A stretch of 64,000 nucleotides of DNA, taken from NCBI RefSeq assembly GCF_009668025.1, contig NZ_WJXZ01000006.1:1-64000 (forward strand), given 5' to 3'. The translations under genes were made by a program, and so were the position numbers. The DNA comes from Larkinella terrae (lineage in GTDB: Bacteria > Bacteroidota > Bacteroidia > Cytophagales > Spirosomataceae). The notes under the pieces are model-generated. The model did no database searches, was not told where the DNA came from, and worked only from the letters and a program-made list of their open reading frames with translations. Of the stretch, positions 8,229 through 16,104 are shown one piece after another; the first letter of the stretch is position 1; each line of letters starts with the position of its first letter.

Positions 8229-9272
8229 TCATCCAATTACAACTTCCGTCGTCGGCGTCAGCAGGGGCACGCCGACGAGGAATTTTTCTTCGTCAAAGTA
8301 AATTGTAACCGGCGAGTCGGCGAGGAGTTTGTACTTGATCATGATGTTCTGCAATCCAATCTGGTTGGAGGGAACGGCCATTTTCTTTTTCTGCAAATTG
8401 TTTTCGACGTACAAATTCCCTTCCAGCGTATAAAGCCGGATCGTGAGCGGGCGACTGACCGCGATCACGTTGTGCTTGATGGCATTTTCCAGCAGAATCT
8501 GAAGCGTTAAGGGCGGAATCAGGTACGATAAATATTTGGAATCCAGGTCAAGGTCCATGAAAATACCGTCGCCGTACCGGGTTTTGAGCAGGTGGAAATA
8601 GGCTTTGATGAACTGGATTTCGTCGGTCAGCGGGCATAAATCGCGGTTATTTTGCTGGAGTAAATACCGGTAAACCGACGACAATTCGTCCACAAATAGC
8701 TCGGCCTGTTCCGCATCACTGGTGATGAGCGACGACAGCGAATTGAGGTTATTGAACAGGAAATGCGGATTGATCTGCGTTTTAAGCGAGTCAAGTTGGC
8801 TTTGCAGGTTTACTTTTTTCAGTTCCTGCGCTTCCGTGTAAGCCACTTTCCAGCGCTGGTACAGGTAAACGCCTTCGTAATAGGCGGCAATCTGGACGGT
8901 TCCGGCGAACGAAACGAGGGTATTGAAGAAGTACGGTTTGAAGAGGAAGTAATCTTCGGATTGCCAAAGGCCAATGAAATCGTAAAAAAACGTTTGGGTG
9001 ATTCGGATGATGCTGGCAAAAAAGGCAAACCAGACGAGTTGGTAGAGCACCCGCTGGCGGGTTTGCGACAGGTCGGGCAATTTCCGGCGGGATAAAATGA
9101 TGCCCCAGCGGTTGGTTTCCCAGACGATGACACTACCCAGGATAAAGAAGAACGGAATTCGCCAGTCGTCCGGATACGGAACGTTCGTGTAGCCGTACAT
9201 GGCCCACTGACCCGTAAACGCCAGCAAAGGGACGCCCAGAATGCGCATCCACTTGTCATTCAGTTTCTGCAT
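8229..9272 (-). CDS. LytS-type sensor histidine kinase
   Basis: Four transmembrane helices fill the N-terminal half, followed by a coiled coil (QELKKVNLQSQLDSLK) and a His_kinase domain with TQINPHFLFNNLNS and the N box LENAIKHNV. The start used here follows the upstream regulator stop directly (TAAGATG) and has AAGG just before it, which suits translational coupling; the frame could extend 22 codons upstream only by overlapping that gene. It pairs with the LytTR regulator encoded before it. Confidence 0.92.
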   Translation of the reverse strand: MQKLNDKWMRILGVPLLAFTGQWAMYGYTNVPYPDDWRIPFFFILGSVIVWETNRWGIILSRRKLPDLSQTRQRVLYQLVWFAFFASIIRITQTFFYDFIGLWQSEDYFLFKPYFFNTLVSFAGTVQIAAYYEGVYLYQRWKVAYTEAQELKKVNLQSQLDSLKTQINPHFLFNNLNSLSSLITSDAEQAELFVDELSSVYRYLLQQNNRDLCPLTDEIQFIKAYFHLLKTRYGDGIFMDLDLDSKYLSYLIPPLTLQILLENAIKHNVIAVSRPLTIRLYTLEGNLYVENNLQKKKMAVPSNQIGLQNIMIKYKLLADSPVTIYFDEEKFLVGVPLLTPTTEVVIG

Positions 9273-9273
9273 C

Positions 9274-10041
9274 TTACCTTCCGATCCAATCCTTAAAATC
9301 CCGCGTTCGGTCGCTGCTGACAACGATGTTCTGGGCAATACCGCCGGAATCCAGATCCACTTTAAGTTGCCCGTTAAGGTAGGAATGAATTTGCAAAACT
9401 GCTCTTACTTCAACAATAAACTGGTCGTTAATGCGGAAAAAACGGCGGGGTTCCAGAAATTCCTCCAGGGCGTCGAGGGGATAGTCCACCACGTACCGGT
9501 TTCGATTCCGGCCGTATAGATAGGTGATGCCGTCTTTCGCGTAAAAATAACTCACATCACCCGCGTCGATCGACAGCAATTGCTGCTGGTATTTGGCCAG
9601 AAACTGGCTCCGGAATTCCGGCTGACGGGTTTGTTTGCGGAGGTCGTCAACTAAAAAACCGATGTCGGTCGACGTCACTTTAGGCGATTTGATTCGGGAA
9701 TATTTTGCCAGCATATGCCCGAGATCGTCTCTCTTGATCGGTTTTAACAAATAATCGAAGCGGTTTGCCTGAAAGGACTTTACCGCAAACTCGTCGTAAG
9801 ATGTCGTGAAAACAACCGGACATTCGATGGAAACCAGGTTGAAGATTTCAAAACTCTGGCCGTCGGAAAGCTCTATATCCATCAGAATCAGGTCGGGCAG
9901 CGGGTGAGCCCTCAGCCAGCTGACCGTTGACTCAATACCGTCCGTTACGCCCCTGATCTCGATCGTCGGATCGGCCTGGTTCAGGAGTTTCACGAGTTTC
10001 TGAACGGCGAGCGGTTCGTCTTCAACGATTAGAATGTCCAT
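9274..10041 (-). CDS. LytTR-family response regulator
   Basis: The receiver domain begins MDILIVEDEP and carries phosphoacceptor Asp55 in LILMDIELS, TTSYDEF and the Lys of YLLKPIK. The C-terminal LytTR domain (about 150-255) contains FFRINDQFIV and KVDLDSGG. The frame runs 16 codons further upstream, but the extension is aromatic and low-complexity, and the receiver fold begins at the Met used here. It forms a two-gene operon with the kinase; sharing a second LytS/LytT pair with the one at 4.4-6.3 kb suggests paralogous systems. Confidence 0.93.
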   Translation of the reverse strand: MDILIVEDEPLAVQKLVKLLNQADPTIEIRGVTDGIESTVSWLRAHPLPDLILMDIELSDGQSFEIFNLVSIECPVVFTTSYDEFAVKSFQANRFDYLLKPIKRDDLGHMLAKYSRIKSPKVTSTDIGFLVDDLRKQTRQPEFRSQFLAKYQQQLLSIDAGDVSYFYAKDGITYLYGRNRNRYVVDYPLDALEEFLEPRRFFRINDQFIVEVRAVLQIHSYLNGQLKVDLDSGGIAQNIVVSSDRTRDFKDWIGR

Positions 10042-10275
10042 AAATCTGCCAAAGGAAAAGAAGTAGAAGTACGAACTATTATTATCCAATAAAAACTAAA
10101 TAATGGATAAACCGGAAAGATTTCAACCCGAATTGTTGTTTTTCTTGTTTGAATTGGGGAAGATTACAGTCAATCAACCGGAAAAATTTACGGGCAATAG
10201 CGATTTTTGCGCACAAAAAATAAGAACAAACTGTTATTCAAATAGAGCTTGATTTGCGTCACCGCTATTTAGATA

Positions 10276-11511
10276 ATGCAATTTTCAACACACTTGTCAT
10301 CAACTGTACAAACGCAGCAAACCAGTCATTCCGTCTGGCAGGCTGCCGTTCAGGCGGGTTATCCTGCTGCTATCTGGCGTTTGCCAAACCGCACGGATCG
10401 GGAAGTAATTATTGATGCATCCGGGCACGTTTCAACCGTCGTGATGGATTTGGAAGAGTTGCCGATGGGGTTTGCCGTTAGCCCATTTATTAATCCGGAA
10501 GCGGAAAATACCTTCTTTTTAAAGGCCGATTTCTACTGGCGTTTCGACGAAAACGGGACGGTTCTGGCCGCCCAGAATAAATTATCGGATGGACATCCGG
10601 CTTTTGAAGCCCTGTTCAGAAGCGAACCGTCAGGTAGTAAAAATGAGACCGTTTCAACGGTTAAAGTTATCGAACCTTCTGACAATCAGCAAAATAATTT
10701 TGAAAAGAACGTAGCTCGCGCCATTCGTCAGATCGAGCGGGGCACGTTCCGGAAGGTGGTGCTGGCCCGGACCAAAACCGTCCGGTTTGAGGAGCAGCCC
10801 GACATTCCGACGCTGTTCAACCGGCTTTGCAGTGCTTACCCAAATGCTTTTGTATCAGCGGTTTATCTGCCCGATCTCAACCAGATTTGGATTGGAGCTA
10901 CCCCCGAACGACTGGTGAGCGTCGATGCCCGGGGAATTTTCAAAACCGTTGCGCTGGCCGGAACGCAACCTGCCTATGATACGGAAGGACGGCCCAAACG
11001 GACAATGGACGCGCCCTGGACGCAGAAAGAAATTGAAGAACAGGCGCTGGTCGGCCGGTATATTATCGGTTGTTTCAAGAAAATCCGGGTGCGAGAATAC
11101 CTCGAAGAAGGCCCCAGAACCGTAGTCGCGGGCAATTTAATGCACCTTCGTTCCGATTATTCGGTTGATACACAGGTGCTTAATTTCCCACAACTCGGCA
11201 CCGTCATGCTGCGGTTGTTACACCCGACCTCGGCGGTTTGCGGCATGCCCCGCGAAGCCGCTCAGGAGTTTATTCTGGACAACGAACTGCATCCGCGCGA
11301 ATTCTACAGCGGTTTTCTCGGACCGGTTAATGTCTACCAGGCCGAAGGGCCGGAAACCCATCTGTTCGTCAATTTGCGCTGCATGAAATTGGAAGGGCAG
11401 GAGGGAACGCTCTACGCCGGAGCCGGCTTAACGGAAGACTCCGTTCCCGCCAAAGAATGGCGGGAAACCGAGCTGAAATGCGATACACTTTTGTCGTTGT
11501 TAACGAAATAA
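10276..11511 (+). CDS. menF: isochorismate synthase
   Basis: The 411-residue protein is a chorismate-binding enzyme that converts chorismate to isochorismate for menaquinone or siderophore synthesis. Conserved blocks include KVVLARTKTV, GATPERLV, ALAGTQP, LHPTSAVCGMPREAA, EFYSGFLGPV and GAGLTEDSVPAKEW. Length is normal for MenF/EntC. With no siderophore genes nearby and a hotdog thioesterase upstream, the menaquinone role is favoured. The 230-bp leader is AT-rich but shows no clear promoter. Confidence 0.93.
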   Translation: MQFSTHLSSTVQTQQTSHSVWQAAVQAGYPAAIWRLPNRTDREVIIDASGHVSTVVMDLEELPMGFAVSPFINPEAENTFFLKADFYWRFDENGTVLAAQNKLSDGHPAFEALFRSEPSGSKNETVSTVKVIEPSDNQQNNFEKNVARAIRQIERGTFRKVVLARTKTVRFEEQPDIPTLFNRLCSAYPNAFVSAVYLPDLNQIWIGATPERLVSVDARGIFKTVALAGTQPAYDTEGRPKRTMDAPWTQKEIEEQALVGRYIIGCFKKIRVREYLEEGPRTVVAGNLMHLRSDYSVDTQVLNFPQLGTVMLRLLHPTSAVCGMPREAAQEFILDNELHPREFYSGFLGPVNVYQAEGPETHLFVNLRCMKLEGQEGTLYAGAGLTEDSVPAKEWRETELKCDTLLSLLTK

Positions 11512-11514
11512 ACG

Positions 11515-11585
11515 AATGAACAATTAACAATTAATAATGAACAGGCTGACGCCCACGATTCATTGTGCATTGTTAATTGTTCATT
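11515..11585. repeat. perfect 17-bp inverted repeat, AATGAACAATTAACAAT type
   Basis: AATGAACAATTAACAAT (11515-11531) is exactly complementary to ATTGTTAATTGTTCATT (11569-11585) across a 37-nt spacer. It lies between the convergent isochorismate synthase and 48-residue genes, so it may act as a terminator or be a small mobile repeat. A near-copy with one mismatch in 18 occurs at 27806-27910. Confidence 0.85.
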
Positions 11586-11592
11586 AATTAAT

Positions 11593-11739
11593 TTACCGCT
11601 CTCCTTCCGCCGGTTCGTTTGGGGCGTGATGTTCTTCGGTTGTGCGGTTTCCCTGGGCACTGCTGGCCGATGACTGCGTATCGCTGTCGGGAGCGGTTTC
11701 TTCCGATTCCAGTTCGGGGTGTTCTTCTTCGGATTCCAT
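11593..11739 (-). CDS. small acidic hypothetical protein (48 aa)
   Basis: A 48-residue reading frame, too short for most gene callers, is nearly all Glu, Ser, Pro, Thr and Ala (starts MESEEEHPELESEETAPDS). It has no hydrophobic core, so it should be disordered. It shares strand and composition with the 72-residue acidic protein just upstream. Compositional bias in only this frame supports coding. Function unknown. Confidence 0.6.
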   Translation of the reverse strand: MESEEEHPELESEETAPDSDTQSSASSAQGNRTTEEHHAPNEPAEGER

Positions 11740-11795
11740 TCAATTATGTGTTTATCGTGAAGGCTGAGTCAGGATAAGCGGCTCAACGTCACTGG

Positions 11796-12014
11796 TTAAA
11801 CATCGTCTTCGTCGTCATCCTCTTCGAGATCATTGTCGTCATCATCGTCCGTGATGGTGAGCTCTTCTTCGTCATATTCCTCGTCGTCATCTTCATCGGG
11901 GCCGGAAGACAAGGCTGCGGAGCCGCCGTAGCCGCTGTTTGTCAGGTTTTCTGGATATTGAGCATCCGCAGAACGGTCGGCGCCGGGCGCAATTGGGCTG
12001 TTTGGAAGTGCCAT
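11796..12014 (-). CDS. acidic hypothetical protein (72 aa)
   Basis: The N-terminal half is small and polar (ADRSADAQYPENL), and the C-terminal 35 residues are almost solid Asp/Glu with one ELTITDDDD interruption, ending EDDDEDDV. The protein must be strongly negative and disordered. With the 48-residue gene downstream it makes a leftward pair. No family recognised; a cation buffer or a binding partner for basic proteins would be guesses. Confidence 0.65.
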   Translation of the reverse strand: MALPNSPIAPGADRSADAQYPENLTNSGYGGSAALSSGPDEDDDEEYDEEELTITDDDDDNDLEEDDDEDDV

Positions 12015-12082
12015 TTCAATATAGGTTTAAGTGGAAATATCACTAAAACCCGACGCACGAAAGAAGGTTTGAAAGATTTTTA

Positions 12083-12126
12083 ACCATTGACATAATGGTA
12101 ACGATACTTTTAAAATAGTAACTATT
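12083..12126. promoter_or_regulatory. paired palindromes upstream of the TPR kinase
   Basis: ACCATT-N5-AATGGT (12083-12099) is followed by AATAGT-A-ACTATT (12114-12126), both perfect, in the AT-rich leader between the divergent acidic and kinase genes. They could be regulator binding sites; no matching promoter spacing was found. Confidence 0.35.
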
Positions 12127-12166
12127 CTTTTCTTTATATTTACCTGGATGCGAATTGATTACCGGC

Positions 12167-14413
12167 ATGCTTCGACTAGTCTTATTGGTTCTTTCAGTTT
12201 TCTTCTTTGCCTTCAAAACCGCCTTAAGCCAAACCAATGCGGACCCGGAAAACCGTGCGGAATGGGAGCGGCTGAAAAAACAACCGATTACGGAAACCTC
12301 GTTTCGGACTGCCTGTGATCTGATGCAGGCCACCGGCCGAACCAACATCAACCGCAGTTACGAAATGCTGGCCGAGTACGTGCCGATGGTTCGGAAAACC
12401 AGCAACCGGGCGTGGGTGCACATTTTGTTGATGGGATGGGCAAGGGCCAAGTCTTCGATGATCTTTTCGGAAGAAGCCGAATCGCTCTACAGGCAGGCGC
12501 GCGAAAATGCCGGAAAGCACACCCGGTTTTACCGCGAAGCCCTTGTCGGCACGGTTTTGATGTACGGCGAGTGGGGCAAAATAGACCTGATGGACAACTA
12601 CCTGAACCTGGGCGAAAAGGAATGTCAACAGGCGAATGACAGGGAAAATCTGTCGTTTCTCTACACGTTCAAGGCGATGGCTCATGCGTCCGATACCGCC
12701 ATCTTGCATAGTTATCTCGAAAAAGCCATTGAGCTGGCGAAGAATCTACCGAACAAGAATGCCTTGTTTACAGCGCGTTACAACCTGGCCAATCAGTATT
12801 ACCAATTCAACCCCCAAAAACAGGTCACTGAATTTGAAGCCTTGCTGGAACTGGCGAAAGATTCCAGCCTGAACAAGTATCCCCGAAAACTCTACGAACG
12901 AACCGCCTTTACGTTTCGAAATGCCGGACCGAGTGTTTATTACCAGCTGATGCAGATTAACCTGCTGCTAACCGACTACGAAAACGCCTGGAAATTTGCG
13001 GAGTTGTTCTATAATTCGACGGTCAAACCCAATCCGATGGGCGTGCAGGCAGCTTATTTCAATTCGGAAATTGCCATTGTTAAAACGTATCAAAACGATC
13101 TGGCGGCTGCCCGCAAGTACCTGACGATGAGTAAAGAGTTGTTTAAAGTGCCGGAAGCTCAAATTCCGTATTACGGTTATTTTCTGGCCGCCGGTTTTCT
13201 GGCGGAGAAGTCCGGGAACTACGGAAAAGCCTTGCAGTATTACGAAACTGTTCGAAAAATGGGCGGAGTGGGAGTAGGTTTAAACTTATTTCCTTCGGAT
13301 ATTTATTACGCTCATGCCCTGGTTTTGAATCAACAACTGGCAAAAGCCGGTCAGGTTTTTGATGAATTCCGGCCGCAGTTAAAAAATAGAGAATACACGG
13401 CGACCGGTTTTTATTTCTATAAATATTACGCCGATTATCTAAAGAAAAAAGGTGATTTTCAGGGATATAGTAAAGCGCAGGAGCAATTTGATACCGTCAA
13501 GGATTCGCTTATTAATCTGAATAAATACCGTGCTATTCAGGAGATTTTAGCGAAGGTTCGAATCCGCGATAAAGAACAGCAGATTGCGCGGTTAAATGAG
13601 GAAAGTCTCGCCCGCGATCGCGAAATCCGGCGCGAACGAATCTTTTATTCGGTTGCCATTGGACTGGCGGTTTTGACCATTGTACTCCTGATTTTATACC
13701 TGCGAAACCGCCAGATTCGCAGTCGGCAGAAGGAAGAATTGCAGCAACGAATGTTGGAGCAAATTGAAAAACAGCGCCACATAGAACTGATGGAGGGAAT
13801 CATGCAGGCCGAAGAAAACGAGCGTCATAAGATCGCGGATCAGCTTCACGATGAGGTGAATACGATGCTGGCGCTGGCGTCGCTCAATATTTCATCGACG
13901 CTCGAAAACGGCATTCGCGATAACCGCTCGGAACAGAAACTTTATAAAACGCAGGAAGTGTTGACGTCGGTTTCGTCAACCATCCGCGGAATAAGTCACC
14001 GGTTGACACCTTTAACCATCGAGCGATCCGGTTTTCGGAAAGCGATTGAAGAACTGGCCGAAACGGTTAATCTGGCCGGAAAAATCGAGCTGGAAACCAT
14101 CGTTGTCGGTTTCGAGGACAACTCAAAATATGCGGTTTCTTTTCTGAATGATCTGTTTCGAATTGTGCAGGAACTGGTGCATAACATTCTGAAACACGCG
14201 CAGGCCACCGACGCCCTGGTGGAAGTCATTGAACACGAAAAAACGCTTTCAATTGTGGTGGAAGACAACGGCGTCGGAATTCCGGACGATGCGATGAACA
14301 ACGGGAAAGGATTGAGTGGAATGAAAGCGAAGGTTGCGTATCTTAACGGGCAAATCGAAATAAAACGAAAATCGGACAACGGAACGCTGGTTGTGATCGA
14401 AATTCCTACTTAA
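12167..14413 (+). CDS. TPR-containing NarL-type sensor histidine kinase
   Basis: A signal peptide (cut near ALSQ) is followed by about 440 residues of TPR-like helices. A coiled coil and a transmembrane helix (VAIGLAVLTIVLLILYL) come next, then a HisKA_3 domain with the phosphoacceptor in ERHKIADQLHDEVN. The HATPase has VHNILKHAQAT and VEDNGVGIPDD. The periplasmic TPR part probably senses a protein or peptide signal. The true start is the ATG beginning the signal peptide; a TTG four codons earlier is less likely. The NarL-type regulator follows 10 nt later. Confidence 0.92.
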   Translation: MLRLVLLVLSVFFFAFKTALSQTNADPENRAEWERLKKQPITETSFRTACDLMQATGRTNINRSYEMLAEYVPMVRKTSNRAWVHILLMGWARAKSSMIFSEEAESLYRQARENAGKHTRFYREALVGTVLMYGEWGKIDLMDNYLNLGEKECQQANDRENLSFLYTFKAMAHASDTAILHSYLEKAIELAKNLPNKNALFTARYNLANQYYQFNPQKQVTEFEALLELAKDSSLNKYPRKLYERTAFTFRNAGPSVYYQLMQINLLLTDYENAWKFAELFYNSTVKPNPMGVQAAYFNSEIAIVKTYQNDLAAARKYLTMSKELFKVPEAQIPYYGYFLAAGFLAEKSGNYGKALQYYETVRKMGGVGVGLNLFPSDIYYAHALVLNQQLAKAGQVFDEFRPQLKNREYTATGFYFYKYYADYLKKKGDFQGYSKAQEQFDTVKDSLINLNKYRAIQEILAKVRIRDKEQQIARLNEESLARDREIRRERIFYSVAIGLAVLTIVLLILYLRNRQIRSRQKEELQQRMLEQIEKQRHIELMEGIMQAEENERHKIADQLHDEVNTMLALASLNISSTLENGIRDNRSEQKLYKTQEVLTSVSSTIRGISHRLTPLTIERSGFRKAIEELAETVNLAGKIELETIVVGFEDNSKYAVSFLNDLFRIVQELVHNILKHAQATDALVEVIEHEKTLSIVVEDNGVGIPDDAMNNGKGLSGMKAKVAYLNGQIEIKRKSDNGTLVVIEIPT

Positions 14414-14423
14414 TCATACGATT

Positions 14424-15053
14424 ATGGCTTTACGCCTGTTGATTGCGGACGACCATCCGTTGCTGGTCGACGGTTTGGTTTCGGTACTGGAAGAAATAGA
14501 AGACGTACTGGTACTTGAACCGGTCAGCAACGGTCGGCAGTTGATCGACCGCCTGCGAAAGCTGGTCGTCGATGTGATTCTGCTGGACCTGAATATGCCG
14601 CATCTGGACGGGATTGCCTCCCTGAAAATTATCAAAACCGAGTTTTTGCATGCCAAAGTTATCGTTTTTACCAGCTACGATCAGCCGAAATTGATTCGGG
14701 AAATAAAGGCATTGGGCGCAGAGGGATATTTGCTGAAAACGAGTAATTCCACGACGCTTAAAAAAGCTATTTTGACAGTGGCGGCCGGGAAAACCTGGTT
14801 TCCGGAAACCGCTATTGAATCACCTGAACCGGAAGTACCGGCGGACGATTTTGTTAAAAAGTACCAGATTACGAAGCGGGAAGTGGAAATTATTCGAATG
14901 ATTGCCGAAGGGCTGACGACCAAGCAAATCGGTGACCGCCTGTTTGTCAGTGAATTTACCATCAATTCGCACCGCCGGAATATCTGCCGCAAACTCAACA
15001 TTTACACGCCCGTCGGCCTGCTCAATTTTGCCAAGGAACAGGGGCTGGTGTGA
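14424..15053 (+). CDS. NarL/LuxR-family response regulator
   Basis: The receiver domain has acidic residues D9/D10, phosphoacceptor Asp55 in VILLDLNMPH, and Lys in GYLLKTSNS. The C-terminal LuxR-type helix-turn-helix (about 145-209) contains KREVEIIRMIAEGLTTKQIG and HRRNICRKLNI. Length (209) is normal. It is the cytoplasmic partner of the TPR kinase immediately upstream and probably a transcription factor; targets cannot be deduced. Confidence 0.95.
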   Translation: MALRLLIADDHPLLVDGLVSVLEEIEDVLVLEPVSNGRQLIDRLRKLVVDVILLDLNMPHLDGIASLKIIKTEFLHAKVIVFTSYDQPKLIREIKALGAEGYLLKTSNSTTLKKAILTVAAGKTWFPETAIESPEPEVPADDFVKKYQITKREVEIIRMIAEGLTTKQIGDRLFVSEFTINSHRRNICRKLNIYTPVGLLNFAKEQGLV

Positions 15054-15093
15054 ACCCGGAATAAAAACCGTCCTAACCCGTATTTGATTCAGT

Positions 15094-16053
15094 ATGAAAG
15101 AATTTGCATCGGTTTCACGTCGTGGATTTATAACCCGCTCCGGTATTTTAGTGGCCGGAACGGTAATGAACCTGAAACTACCCGGTTTGAGCGAACCGCT
15201 GGCCGAGCCCATCATCGACATTCACCAGCACACCGACTACATGGGGCGAACCCACGACCAGTTGATGGCGCACCAGCGGACAATGGGCGTGACCACCACG
15301 ATTTTGCTCCCTGCGGGCACCCCGGCGTTCGGACTTTCGACGCACAAAGGGCAATCGAACGGGCTCCAGGCGAAATGCAGCGGCAACGAAACCTGCTACA
15401 ACCTGGTGAAGCAATATCCGAAAGAGTTACTTTTCGCATCCAACGAAGTGCCTGATTTACCGGATGCCACGCAGGAAATTGAAAAGTATCTGAAGCTGGG
15501 TGCGCTCCTGATCGGGGAGTCTAAATTCGGAGTTAAATGCGACTCGCCGGAAATGCAACGCATCTACGAACTGGCTCAGTCTTACCGGGTTCCGGTTTTG
15601 ATGCACTGGCAGTTCGGGATGTATAACTATGATTTTGACCGGTTTCATACGATGCTGGAAAAATACCCAAAAGTCAATTTTATCGGACATGCGCAGACGT
15701 TCTGGGCCAACATCGACAAAGCGCATCTCGACCAGGCGGTTTTGTATCCAAAAACCAAAGTGACGCCCGGCGGCATCACGGATCGCTTGCTGAGCGACTA
15801 CCCGAATATGTACGCGGACATGTCGGCGGGTTCGGGCCTGAATGCGCTGCTGCGGGATGAAGAACACACCCGGGGCTTTCTGGAACGTCACCAGAACAAA
15901 ATTCTGTACGGGAGCGATTGCCTGGACGCGGCCGGGCACGGTCCCGAATGCCAGGGTTCGCAAACCATCGCGGCCATTCGCCGACTGGCTCCTTCCAAAA
16001 GTATTGAGCGCAAAATTCTCTATGAAAATGCGAAAAAATTATTCAGATTGTAG
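15094..16053 (+). CDS. exported amidohydrolase-like TIM-barrel protein
   Basis: The N-terminus has a twin-arginine signal (SRRGFI, then a hydrophobic stretch), so the folded enzyme is likely sent to the periplasm. The barrel starts with DIHQHTDY (metal-binding His pair), and continues with VLMHWQFG, FIGHAQTFW and LYGSDCLD (final catalytic Asp). This fits the amidohydrolase_2 group of hydrolases/decarboxylases. Substrate unknown. It is followed after 51 nt by the propeller lipoprotein, and the two may work on the same compound. Confidence 0.85.
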   Translation: MKEFASVSRRGFITRSGILVAGTVMNLKLPGLSEPLAEPIIDIHQHTDYMGRTHDQLMAHQRTMGVTTTILLPAGTPAFGLSTHKGQSNGLQAKCSGNETCYNLVKQYPKELLFASNEVPDLPDATQEIEKYLKLGALLIGESKFGVKCDSPEMQRIYELAQSYRVPVLMHWQFGMYNYDFDRFHTMLEKYPKVNFIGHAQTFWANIDKAHLDQAVLYPKTKVTPGGITDRLLSDYPNMYADMSAGSGLNALLRDEEHTRGFLERHQNKILYGSDCLDAAGHGPECQGSQTIAAIRRLAPSKSIERKILYENAKKLFRL

Positions 16054-16104
16054 CCCGATCAGTGCCCTTTCCTAAAAAACCGGTTTTTCGATACCCCGTT
16101 AAAA

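Noticed and set aside
12155-12166. TTG start for the TPR kinase
   Set aside because: It adds only four residues before a well-formed signal peptide that starts at an ATG.
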